From: Isoetes taiwanensis | Lineage: Eukaryota; Streptophyta; Lycopodiopsida; Isoetales; Isoetaceae | Reading direction: 5' to 3' | NCBI GenBank assembly: GCA_021234155.1 | Contig: JAJEKV010000034.1 | Span: 7,798,028-7,862,027, forward strand | DNA length: 64,000 bases | Part shown: piece by piece, positions 11,635 to 22,799 of the stretch | Layout: every line of letters begins with the position of its first letter | How positions within the stretch are numbered: position 1 is the first letter of the stretch | The notes under the pieces: model-generated | Told to the model about the DNA's origin: nothing | What the model saw: the letters and a program-made list of their open reading frames with translations, nothing else | Database searches by the model: none | Translations under genes and position numbers: made by a program

Positions 11635-11838
11635 AACAATTCAATGGTTTATGCTCTTATAGGTTTATTTTGCACCTATATCTAGGTCATACATTCAATT
11701 TTTTCCAATCTGTATATGACCCTAGGTTAAATCCAACTTCCTATGATGTTGCTCTCAGATGTCTATGACGATTATCATGACAGCCAATGATCTTATAACA
11801 TTTAACACTATATGTGTTACAACATGGGTGTGACCTCA

Positions 11839-12009
11839 AGGGCACTCGCTTTTTCGTGTAAGAGGACCTCTGGCTAGTTCAGCTAACTCGACGATGTGAG
11901 GAGCTATGCAATGTTCGACACGCGAGGTTTCAAAAAAAATAGGCAGTATAGCGGGAAGCCACAACACTCATTTGTAACCAGTGGCCTCAAAACCACTCTT
12001 TATCTTATC
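11839..12009 (+). mobile_element. SINE-like element S1, unit B
   Basis: Unit B copy of the element at 5757, nearly identical, with the same short TTATC tail. Confidence 0.55.
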
Positions 12010-12919
12010 TAGATCACACTTACATTCTATTAATGTTTCTTCTCTTGTGTTTGTCTTAGGGTTTAACAAGAATTTTTGTTACACTCTTGGAAGATAATCA
12101 ATTTCCTAAGAAATAGAGAAAACATCCACCCCAAAACCCACATGATGCATGGATTTCTATGCATGTCAACATGTGCCAGTACATGTATCTAATGTTACAC
12201 ACGTTGATTATTGCTCGACCTCTGACATGGTCTTTAAATATAATTATAACCCTATCAATGTACAACTTTGATCACATTATGTGTACCTTGGATCAACATG
12301 ATTGTGTTTTTTAACTTTTGCAAGAAGATTTTCCACCATCAATTAAACATGAGCACAATCTTCCGCCTCCCATTTCACATACATCTAGTACATCATTCTC
12401 CAATTTTGCACTACACTTCAAACAACCTACAAACTCCATTATAGCTATGCATTTTGCACATCTATGATTAATGACCAACATCGTCGGCACATGTTTCTAG
12501 TTGTCTTTATGTTCCATCCTAATATTAGTAGCTGAATGGTCCGGTTGAGTGGAGAACTCCTTTAAATATGGCATTGCCACTAATTTGTGTAAAAGTTCTT
12601 ATCTTCAGGTATGATTGTATCAATTGGTATTAGAGCACGGTTTTGATTTTCTTTGAACCTATGAGTAGTGGAACCATTGTTATGACCTCAGTAGTGACCA
12701 TGAAGCAGGTCTAGAGTTTTGAAGGATGCTGGAATTCAGCAATAAAGAGGGGAAATACTCCAATGAAACAAGAACTTGGACAATTTCTCGAGTCTACACT
12801 AAAGTAGTGCTTTGACTTTAGATAGTTTTGCAGATATACTATATATAACTATGTAGAGCAACCTACATAGTTAGATGCGTGGGACTTGTGAGGAGATACG
12901 TGAATTGGAAACCAGTGTT

Positions 12920-13336
12920 CATTTTTTTGTGCAAGATGATCTATCTCCAATACAACTGACTAGAACGCGTGAGGAATTATGCAAAGGTCAGGAGGCACAT
13001 ATGCAAAAAAAAGAGCAGTGTATAGAGGGGGCACAACTATTATTTGCGATCAGTGGCCTCGAAACCCATGGTTGGGTTATCTCTAGTTGCTTCCAAATAC
13101 AATGGCCCAAATTTTTTCGTTGATGTATTGTGTTGGGACATAGTCTCCTTGCTTGATTTAAGCTATGTTTGGCGCATAGTCCACCTTGCTTGATTTGGGC
13201 TATGTGTTGGGGCATAGTCCTCCTCTTGCTTGATTTGGGCTTATGCCCTACGTCCATCCATACCGTCCCAAGATCCATTATGGTCTCTGTGAGTGACGTA
13301 AAAATTCAATCTAATCTAATTAAATCTAATCTAATG
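12920..13336 (+). mobile_element. SINE-like element S2, unit B
   Basis: Unit B copy of S2 with the same CTAAT-type tail and only scattered substitutions. Confidence 0.6.
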
Positions 13337-13885
13337 ACAGTTTATTGTCGTGCCATGGTCATCATGGTCAATAAATCCTATTGAGAGTTGTTGTCGTGCA
13401 TTAGATGGTCACCATTCTCAATGTTTTTCTATTTGTTAGGATATTGATCTTAGAAGATATGGCCCGGTACACAAAGGAAAACACCATTCAAATATAGTTG
13501 AAAGTTCATGTCCAAGAATTCTTCAAATTAGGCTATACAAAAGGTTGCCACATAATAATAGCAAAATTTGGGGCAAACTTCACCGATCACCTACGATGCT
13601 TTTCAAGCAAAAAGACAAAGGTATTAATTCTTCATTAGGAGAAAAAGCCGGCAAACCAAACATTAATTATTGTTATAAAGTTAAAGTGGAAGACAAATCA
13701 AATTCAATCCGTCATTACAAATGCGTCACTAGATTCCTCACAAAATGGGTTGGTCAAAACCAACTTCTGATTTATTTATTAGTGATCATCTTCTACATCA
13801 ACCTGCAAAATGGTTCCATTACAAGTGTCTATTTAATCTTGAGCTACTTGGGTTCTTGCATGCTTATCACTCAATCAGTGGATCA

Positions 13886-15053
13886 ATGGAGTCCAAGAAC
13901 TATTTTGGCTGGAGCATTTTTCTGGTTTTCCTGTTATTTCTAAACAATGAAGCATTGGCACAAATTTGATCACAGCTTTTATGATCGACTTGTCCCGAGG
14001 CTGAGTCTATTGTCGTGGATCAAATGAGCGGATGATATTTAACGATCCTCGTATCAAACATCAACGGTTAATCCTTTTCATTTGGGTAAATTATAATCGA
14101 TTGGAATATAACAATCTTTGTTGTTCTATGTGCAGGGGATGTGACGCCTCCATTCTTCCTCGATGACACGGCCACCATGCAAGGAGAAAAAAATGCAAAG
14201 AATAAGAATTCTCTTCGAGGATATGAGTACATAGATCGGATCAAAGTTGCATTGGAGAAACAAAGGTTCCCTAGTGTAGTATCATGTGCTGATATAGTAA
14301 CCATAGTTGCAAGAGACTGCGGTAGCTCTGTGCGACTTAACATACATATTTCTCGCATCCTTTTACTAATTCAATCTAATATAACATGAGTCTAACATGA
14401 ATCTACATATTGTCGAAGATTATAATATGAACCTATGTTGTTTGATCTAAATGCGCATGGGAGGACCATCATATGATGTGCTTCTAGGGCGCAGAGATGC
14501 ATTAAGTGCAAATTTTATACAAAGCCAATACAGACTGAATCTGCCAAAGACCAAATTCTACACTATCTCACTCATAACAAAAAATTCGCAAACAAGGGTT
14601 TATCCGCAAAGGAAATGGTGGTTTTATCAGGGCTCACATAACATAGGCAGAAAAAGCGGTGTCTTTGTTATTCTTCCAAGGATTTACAATTTTCAAAACA
14701 CTGGGAGCCCTGATCTGGCAATAAGCCCTAATTTGCTAATCTAGCTGCAAGCTCAATGCCCCCAAAGCAGAGACGAAAATGTGTCGGCTCCTCTGGATGT
14801 GGCAACTCCTATTAGATTTGACAATAACTATTATAGAAACTTACAGGCAAATATGGGGATGCTAATTTCTGACCAGGTTCTGCAAACTGTGGCCACTGTT
14901 ATTCCTGGTGCCATAGTGTCCATGTATGTTGATGCAGAGGATAGCTTCTTCAAGGATTTTGCAGCGGCTATGGTGAAGATGGGCAGTATCAGCCCTTTAA
15001 CCGAAACACAGTGCGAAATTAGAACACAAAGTCTTAGAAGCTATCAATACTAA
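13886..15053 (+). pseudogene. Class III peroxidase pseudogene, unit B
   Basis: Same gene as in A and C, with the same 52-bp active-site deletion as A. Exons 1, 2 and the first half of exon 3 (13960-14770) also show more than fifteen small changes and frameshifts against both A and C, nearly all at CAG or CTG (for example GATCAGACT to GATCGACT, and CTGTTATT to CTTTGTTATT). From about 14780 to the stop it is again almost identical to A. The shared deletion alone inactivates it. The CAG/CTG changes may be sequencing error rather than decay. Confidence 0.88.
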
Positions 15054-16186
15054 CAGTTCTTAAGAGGAAAATAGTTCTTTAAGAACTCATATATTTGTTG
15101 CAATAAATGGCCTAGATTCTATGGTGCCAAAAAATAAAGGAAAAAACTCTGAAATACCCTTATGTTTTGCTAAAACTAGTTTTGGAGGTATTTTTATGGA
15201 AATGATCATAACTTTTTTGTGATGACCCAAATGAGAATGAGTCTTTCAGATATATTATAGAAGAGGTTGAGATCTTTCCATTACAGTTAACATCTTCTAA
15301 ATCGGATTCTGAAATCTCAAGTTATGGTCTCAAGTTGCCATGGTTTTCGCAAGGCGGTGCCCTAAAAAAAATAGCTACTGTGAGAGTGAGCAAAAAGCGG
15401 CGCCATCACCACTGGAACTCAGCAGACTGGCCTGGCCTAGCGAAATCATAGCAGCGGCTATGGCGCCAGATAGCTAAGGTAGTGCTCTGTCGGATAGCTA
15501 AGGATAGCTAAGGACCAAACTCCTTTTGAGATTTTCTTCAAAAATTAGAAAGGATATTGAAAAAGTCAGTGTCCATGTCATAATTGTATTTGGGAAATGT
15601 CCATGATGTAATTGTATTATGGCAAATGAACTATGTGTAAAGGCACATGAATAATCTGTAAAAAGGCATGCGCAAATGAATACATTAAACAAGGTGCTGC
15701 ACACGGAGGGTTGCCCTCCATGGCCAAAGCGTGAAATGGCTTAAATCATAGTTCAAAGTCATGTTTAACTTAACTAAGCATGTGGAAATCCATAACCCTG
15801 AACATTTGGAAACAAAATTCTCTGTAGCCAGACAAACTACCTTTATCTTTCAAAATGCAGCCAATGTAAATATGCGAGACACAGCTCTAGACTAGGCATG
15901 TAGGCCAGAAGCCAGAGCCTCAGAACAGACGCACAGTATGGGCTTCGATCAACTGAGCCACTTGAATTTGCATATTGTAGGGGTCGCAAAAGACAGTTCA
16001 GGTTCATGTTTAGATACGTAGGCAAGCACATTTCTTTTTTGGGTACAATGTATCCCCGAACCCGTGATCTTTACAAAGCAAAGAGTGGGTGCACATCGAA
16101 GATGACAGCCACGCCACCCACCTCCCCGGTGTGTTTTTGGATCCTTGAGATAGGCTACATATCTTGCAGCATGGTAGTCACCTCAA

Positions 16187-16623
16187 AGGCATTTGCTTCT
16201 CAGTACAGGAGGATCTCTTGTCCATACAACTAACCCATCGGCGAGACGAGCTTTGTAAGGTTCGAGAGGCCAGGCCCCAGAAGAAATGGGCAGTATATCG
16301 CAGAGGCTCAGCAATTGTTCGTGATCAGTGGCTTCCAAATCCCTCGCTGGGGTATTTCTAGGTGCCTCCCCACGTTTGATTTGGTATGTTTGGTTTTGTT
16401 AACAAAACTTGTAAACTTGTATAGTTCTTGGTTCGGTGATAAGGTTTTTTAGTCTTCTTATTTTTGTTTGGGCTTCGGCCCTTTGCTTTATATCGTCCCA
16501 TGGCCCGGAGGGTCTCCGTGGACGTAAAAATGCTTATCTTATCTTATCTTATCTTATCTTATCTTATCTTATCTTATCTTATCTTATCTTATCTTATCTT
16601 ATCTTATCTTATCTTATCTTATC
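16187..16623 (+). mobile_element. SINE-like element S3 with expanded TTATC tail, unit B
   Basis: Unit B copy of S3. The hairpin variant GGCCCGGAGGGTC keeps pairing. The tail has 18 TTATC units and meets the start of unit C after about 45 bp of shared flank. Confidence 0.62.
16534..16623 (+). repeat. (TTATC)18 array at the B/C junction
   Basis: Same pentanucleotide tail as at 10416, uninterrupted here. Homology between arrays could favour unequal exchange between units. Confidence 0.97.
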
Positions 16624-16668
16624 TGTGTTAATATATTTCAATTTTCTAAACTCCTAGTCAAGCACACC

Positions 16669-17509
16669 TATTTGTGAAGATGTTTTTGCTTCATAATTTT
16701 GAAAGCATATACTTTCACATTTGCCTAGGACTCTTGCCACTAATTCTTATCACATTACTATCTCCTACCTTACTCATAATAATGCCCTGAGCTTCTTTTA
16801 TTTTAGCTTGCTCAAACTTCCCCTCATCACTAACACTCCTACTGCTAGAGTCACAACTTGTTCCACGGTTCTAGCACCTAAAACCTTCATTTGTAGACGA
16901 GCTAACAACCCTACAACTACACTTCTGGCTGCAGCATTGCTCACCTCAATAGCATCATCATTCTCAATTAAATATCACAAGTCTTTAACTTCCAACACAT
17001 GTTTTATTTTGTCCTTCCGCACCTGAAACCCAGGTCCACCTTTGACCACTTCAATTGCTCCCGAAGGATCTTCCAAATCTACTAGACATAATTTAACCTG
17101 GCTCTGATACCAATGTAAGATCTTCAAGTCAAATAGAGAGTCTTGCAATAGTTCAAATATTCAAACTTCAACTATGTATTGAACTAGTTATGAAGTAATG
17201 CTAAAGTAATTAACTTAAACCATACAATCACTGTAGTAATAACAGTTTTTAAAATAAATTGATCATAACTTGTAGCTAATTTGGTTTTTTAGATTCAAGC
17301 GAATTCATTTATAAAAACAAGCCAAACTATATAGTCACCCGTGATCAAATTATCTCTACCTCAATCATACAATGAATCGATACTTAGAGATGATATATAT
17401 TCCCTATCTCTGACGGTTGTGCAGCACCAAGCTCAAAAAGCTCGCCTCATGTTTAAATATACTGCCAAACTATTCTATATTTACACTTGTACATATTAAA
17501 TATTGAATG
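16669..17509 (-). mobile_element. LTR-retrotransposon relic, unit C copy
   Basis: Third copy of the relic. The PBS complement precedes the LTR start at 17114. It has small indels relative to A and B (for example within 16870-16910 and 17395-17460), in keeping with C being the most divergent unit. Confidence 0.55.
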
Positions 17510-17715
17510 AACAATTCAATGGTTTATGCTCTTATAGGTTTATTTTACACCTATATCTAGGTCATACATTCAATTTTTTCCAATCTGTATATGACCCTAG
17601 GATAAATCCAACTTCCTATGATGTTGCTCTCAGATGTCTATGACGATTATCATGACAGCCAATGATCTTATAACATTTAACACTATATGTGTTACAACAT
17701 GGGTGTGACGTCAAG

Positions 17716-17887
17716 GGTACTCGCTTTTTAGTGTAAGAGGACCTTTGGCTAGTTCAGCTAACTCGACGATGTGAGGAGCTATGCAATGTTCAAGACGCGA
17801 GGTTTCAAAAAAAATGGGCAGTATAGCGGGAAGCCACAACACTCATTTGTGACCAGTGGCCTCAAAACCACTCTTTATCTTATCTTA
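17716..17887 (+). mobile_element. SINE-like element S1, unit C
   Basis: Unit C copy with a few substitutions and a slightly altered tail (TTATCTTATCTTAC). Confidence 0.55.
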
Positions 17888-18775
17888 CTATAGGTCACAC
17901 TTGCATTCTATTAATCTTCTCTTGTGTTTGTCTTAGGGTTTGACAAGAATTTTTGTTACACTCTTGGAAGATAATCAATTTCCTAAGAAATAGGAAAACC
18001 ATCCACCCCAAAACCACATGATGCATGGATTTCTATGCATATCAACATGTGCCAGTACATGTATCTAATGTTACACACGTTGATTATTGCTCGACCTCTG
18101 AAATGATCTTTAAATATATGTGTACCTTGGATCAACATGATTGTGTTTTTTAACTTTTGCCAGAAGATTTTCCACCATCAATTAAACATGAGCACAATCT
18201 TCCACCTCCCATTTCACATACATCTAGTACATCATTCTCCAATTTTGCACTACACTTCAAACAACCTACAAACTCCATTATAGCTATGCATTTTGCACAT
18301 CTATGATTAATGACCAACATCGTCGGCACATGTTTCTAGTTGTCTTTATGTTCCATCCTAATATTAGTAGCTGAATGGTTCGGTTGAGTGGATAACTCCT
18401 TTAAATATGGCCTTGCCACTAATTTGTGTAAAAGTTCTTATCTTTGTTCTGGAATTCATGTATGATTGTATCAATTGGTATTAGAGCACGGTTTTGATTT
18501 TCTTTGGACCTATGAGTAGTGGAACCATTGTTATGATCTCAGTAGTGACCATGAAACAGGTCGAGAGTTTTGAAGGATGCTGGAATTCAACAAAGCAATA
18601 AAGAGGGGAAATACTCCAATGAAACAAGAACTTGGACAATTTCTCGAGTCTACACTAAAGTAGTGCTTTGACTTTAGATAGTTTTGCAGATATACTATAT
18701 ATAACTATGTAGAGCAACCTACATAGTTAGATGCGTGGGACTTGTAAGGAGATACGTGGATTGGAAACCAGTGTT

Positions 18776-19192
18776 CATTTTTTTGTGCAAGATGATCTAT
18801 CTCCAATACAACTGACTAGAAGGCGTGAGGAATTATGCAAAGGTCAGGAGGCACATATGCAAAAAAAAAGGGCAGTGTATAGAGGGGGCACAACTATTAT
18901 TTGCGATCAGTGGCCTCGAAACCCATGGTTGGGTTATCTCTAGTTGCTTCCAAATACATTGGCCCAAATTTTTTCGTTGATGTATTGTGTTGGGACATAG
19001 TGTCCTTGCTTGATTTAAGCTATGTTTGGTGCATAGTCCACCTTGCTTGATTTGGGCTATGTGTTGGGGCATAGTCCTCCTCTTGCTTGATTTGGGCTTA
19101 TGCCCTACGTCCATCCATACCGTCCCAAGATCCACTATGGTCTCTGTGAGTGACGTAAAAATTCAATCTAATCTAATTAAATCTAATCTAAT
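18776..19192 (+). mobile_element. SINE-like element S2, unit C
   Basis: Unit C copy of S2. Presence in all three units places its insertion before the array formed. Confidence 0.6.
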
Positions 19193-19395
19193 GACAGTTT
19201 ATTGTCGTGCCATGGTCATCATCGTCAATAAATCCTATTGAGAGTTGTTGCCGTGCATTAGATCGTCACCATTCTCAATGTTTTTCTATTTGTTAGGATA
19301 TTGATTTTAGAAGATATGGCCCGGTACACAAAGGAAAACACCATTCAAATATAGTTGAAAGTTCATGTCCAAGAATTCTTCAGATTAGGTTATAC

Positions 19396-19427
<32 letters not shown>

Positions 19428-19641
19428 CCAGCTGCGTTTCTTTAGGTATAGCTTCCCACCCCACAAGCCTCGGCCTGTGAGCCTAACCATTTTCCATGTC
19501 TAGACATAAGTCACCCCTCCAACCTACAATGACTTAGGGCAGGTTTTCCACGCACCAACCATCCGTCAGTTTTTCAAGCTACACCCGCTGGCAGGTGCCC
19601 AACGGGGCTTTGCCCTACTGCTAAAGCAGCGTCGGCTCGGG
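19396..19641 (-). mobile_element. SINE-like insertion with homopolymer end, unit C only
   Basis: A 246-bp insert flanked by the 10-bp direct repeat TAGGTTATAC (19386-19395 and 19642-19651). It begins on the plus strand with about 30 A, so it ends in poly(T) when read on the minus strand. Units A and B have the uninterrupted site near 7424 and 13533. Its size, target repeats and homopolymer fit a short retroposon; several plant SINE families end in T runs. Pol III boxes were not convincing, so the class is tentative. Confidence 0.7.
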
Positions 19642-20011
19642 TAGGTTATACAAAAGGTTGCCATATAATGCCACATAATAATAGCAAAAACGCATTTCGG
19701 GCAAACGCCACCTATCACCTACCATGCTTTTCAGCGAGAAGACAACGGCATTAAGTCTTCATTAGGAGAAAAAGCCGGCAAACCAAACATTAATTAGTGT
19801 TAAAAGTTAAAGTGGAAGACAAATCAAATTGAATCCCTCACTACAAATGCGTCACTAGATTCCTCACAAAATGGGTTGGTCAAAACCAACTTCTGATTTA
19901 TTTATTAGTGATCATCTTCTATATCAACCTGCAAAATGGTTCCATTACAAGTGTCTATCCAATCTTGAGCTACTTGGGTTCTTGCATGCTTATCACTCAA
20001 TCAGTGGATCA

Positions 20012-21214
20012 ATGGAGTCCAAGAACTATTTTGGCTGGAGCATTTTTCTGGTTTTCCTGTTATTTCTAAACAATGAAGCATTGGCACAGCTGATCACAGG
20101 CTTTTATGATCAGACTTGTCCTGAGGCTGAGTCTATTGTCAGGGATCAAATGAGCCAGATGATATTTAACGATCCTCGTATAGCTGGTCCCCTTCTCAGA
20201 ATGCATTTCCATGATTGCTTTGTTCAAGTACAACAAACATAAACCCTTGATCCTTTTCATTTGGGTAAATTATAATCAGATTGGAATATAACAATCTGCT
20301 GTTGTTCTATGTGCAGGGATGTGATGCCTCTATTCTTCTGGATGATACAGCCACCATGCAAGGAGAAAAAAATGCAGGCGCAAATAAGAATTCTCTTCGA
20401 GGATATGAGTACATAGATCAGATCAAAGTTGCATTGGAGAAACAGTGCCCTGGTGTAGTATCATGTGCTGACATAGTAACCATAGTTGCAAGAGACTGTG
20501 TAGCTCTGGTACAACTTAAAATACATATTTCTGCATCCTTTTTACTAATTCATATCTAATATAACATGAGTCTAACATGAATCTATATATTGTCAGCATT
20601 ATAATATGAACCTATGTTGTTTGATCTAAATGCAGACAGGAGGACCATCATATGATGTGCTTCTAGGGCGCAGAGATGCATTAAGTGCAAATCTTACACA
20701 GGCCAATACAGATATGCGAGCACCGAATTCTTCACTATCTCAGCTCATAACAAAATTCGCAAACAAGGGTTTATCTGCAAAGGAAATGGTGGTTTTATCA
20801 GGATCACATACCATAGGCAGAGTACGGTGTGCTGTTATTCTTCCAAGGATTTACAATTTTCAAAACACTGGGAAGCCTGATCCGGCAATAAGCCCTAATT
20901 TGCTAATCCAGCTGCAAGCTCAATGCGCCCAAAGCGGAGACGGAAATGTGTCGGCTCCTCTGGATGTGGCAACTCCTATTAGATTTGATAATAACTATTA
21001 TAGAAACTTACAGACAAATATGGGGGTGCTAATTTCTGACCAGGTACTGCAAACTGCTGCCACTGTTATTCCTGATGCCACAGTGTCCATGTATGTTGAT
21101 GCAGAGGATAGCTTCTTCAAGGATTTTGCAGCGGCTATGGTGAAGATGGGCAGTATCAGCCCTTTAACCGGAACACAGGGCGAAATTAGGACACAGTGCC
21201 GAGCTATCAACTAA
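20012..21214 (+). CDS. Class III (secretory) plant peroxidase, intact, three exons
   Basis: Haem peroxidase using H2O2 to oxidise phenolics in the apoplast or vacuole. Exons are 20012-20227, 20317-20508 and 20636-21214, all GT-AG and phase 0, giving 328 residues, the usual family length. Residues 1-25 are a signal peptide. R63 and H67 in [10 protein letters not shown] are the distal catalytic pair, and H194 in LSGSHTIGR is the proximal haem ligand. [10 protein letters not shown] (from residue 73) supplies calcium ligands, and the conserved Cys pattern is present. The frame is also open upstream to an ATG at 19871, but the signal peptide favours 20012. It is the only working copy of the three-unit array; the substrate is unknown. 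Confidence 0.93.
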
Positions 21215-21299
21215 CAGTTGAGAGGAAAATAGTTCTTCAAGGTCTCATATATTTGTTGCAATAAATGGCCTAGATTCTATGGTGCTAAAAAGTATATAG

Positions 21300-22799
21300 G
21301 GTTCACAATTGTGTTTAAAAATAAATTTTAATTCAAAATGATGCTTATGGATTAAAACCCTCTTAATGGTTCCTGAAGTTCGAAGTCTTGTAACTTACCC
21401 GATGAAAATCAAATTTAGTTGTTTGTACAGTTTAGATAAGATAAGATAAGAAAAGTAGGAAAATTACTTGCTAAAATTAAGAGGTTTTATTGGTATTTCT
21501 TGAGGAATGGGGGCCTTTGTGTTGGAGCTTGTCGCGGGCTTAGAACAGACGGAAAGGTAATGGTTAAGGCTAAAGATTTTACACCAAGCTCCTAATTGAA
21601 CATGATGTGGAGAACAAGGAGCCCACATATTCTCAATTATCGAACCCACATGTCTATATCGACAACAGAAAAGTTGTTAGGAATAAAAGAACGAACTATA
21701 ATAATGATTTCCCATATGCTAAGTTGTTGCAAGGCAAATGAAGACAAACCTTGTACAATGAAGACAAACCTTATACAGTTGTCGCATCTTAATTTGTAGA
21801 GTAAAATACAGGCAAAAGATAGTGAAGTACGTTAGAGACATGAGCATCTGTAAGTCCAATCAGTCTTTGCTATTCTTGCACAGCTTTGGAATGAAGACCA
21901 GGCCTCAACAAAATTCCACACACAAAAGTGAAATTCATCCCATCCAAAAGCTTGTTCTATTTGTTTGTCTAGATCAGGGAACAAAAACAATCACAAGTGG
22001 GTACCATCTACTGGTAAAAGAACATCTTACATGCCGACATTCGGAGAGCATAATCAGTGGCGTTAGTGTATCAGATCTTACCAACCAGTATATCTTATTC
22101 CATCGACATCGAGATCGAAAATGTATCATATCCTACTTAAAAAAACAATTTAACACATGTTGACATTCCTTAACCATTGAATAAAAGAGTATATGAAGTA
22201 TATATGACATTAAATACCAAACCTTGGATTAAATAAAAGATAGAGCTGGAGATACCGGGACCTGGAAACCACCAGAAAGGAGATAACCAAAAACTCTGTG
22301 TATTTACCACCTTGGTCTTCGTTCAACTCAAAATGGTAGCAGTCCGTCCTGCATGGCCATAGATTATGGAAGGTGGGTATAGATCGACTTTTTGTTGCGG
22401 GTCCGACAAGCCATAAATAACCCAAGAAGAGCTGTCAAGGTCCCCTTCACATCTGTAAGATATCTACGGAAATGTAAGTAGTTTGTTTTATAAGCTTTCT
22501 GTACAACCCTGTTCACAGTTGAATTGAACTTTTCTTCTCTACATGCAACTCGCTACCGGGGATCTTGCGACATATCCAACTGGAAAAGGGCAAAAAAAAA
22601 CCAAAATGTTGCTGGAATTCTTGCATTGTGGTGAATATCTTCATACTTAACTTAATCTCTACTCAAATCCAGATCGAGCCCGTTGTCAGAACAATTGGGT
22701 CTTTCTGGCCATGTGATTTTACATGCCCGAAAGGTTTCATGATTTGTGTAGATTATGGAGCTAAATGTTGTGTAATATAGTGTGTAGTATATTTGCAAT
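21300..22799. other. Spacer between peroxidase C and the BRCT gene; no gene seen
   Basis: About 1.5 kb without a convincing coding frame on either strand. A short GATAA run at 21434-21452 is the complement of the TTATC tail and could be a remnant of a minus-strand SINE-like copy. The promoter of the BRCT gene must lie here, but no clear TATA element was picked out. Confidence 0.6.

Larger units (their letters stand above)
10561..16668. repeat. Tandem unit B of the array
   Basis: Same order as unit A without the LINE. It preserves the empty LINE target site at 11600-11612. Two patches (about 13960-14770 and 15690-16140) differ from A and C almost entirely at CAG/CTG sites, while the sequence between them is nearly identical to A; see the findings. 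It ends in (TTATC)18. Confidence 0.9.
16669..21300. repeat. Tandem unit C of the array (truncated at its 3' side)
   Basis: Matches A and B from the LTR relic to just past the peroxidase stop codon, then diverges near 21300, so the downstream spacer, S3 and TTATC array are absent. It lacks the retrocopy found in A and B (empty site 17510-17521), carries a private SINE-like insertion at 19396-19641, and holds the only intact peroxidase gene. Confidence 0.88.

Noticed and set aside
19871-20011. Upstream in-frame extension of the peroxidase from ATG 19871
   Set aside because: It would place about 47 residues before a clear signal peptide. The ATG at 20012 gives the standard family length.
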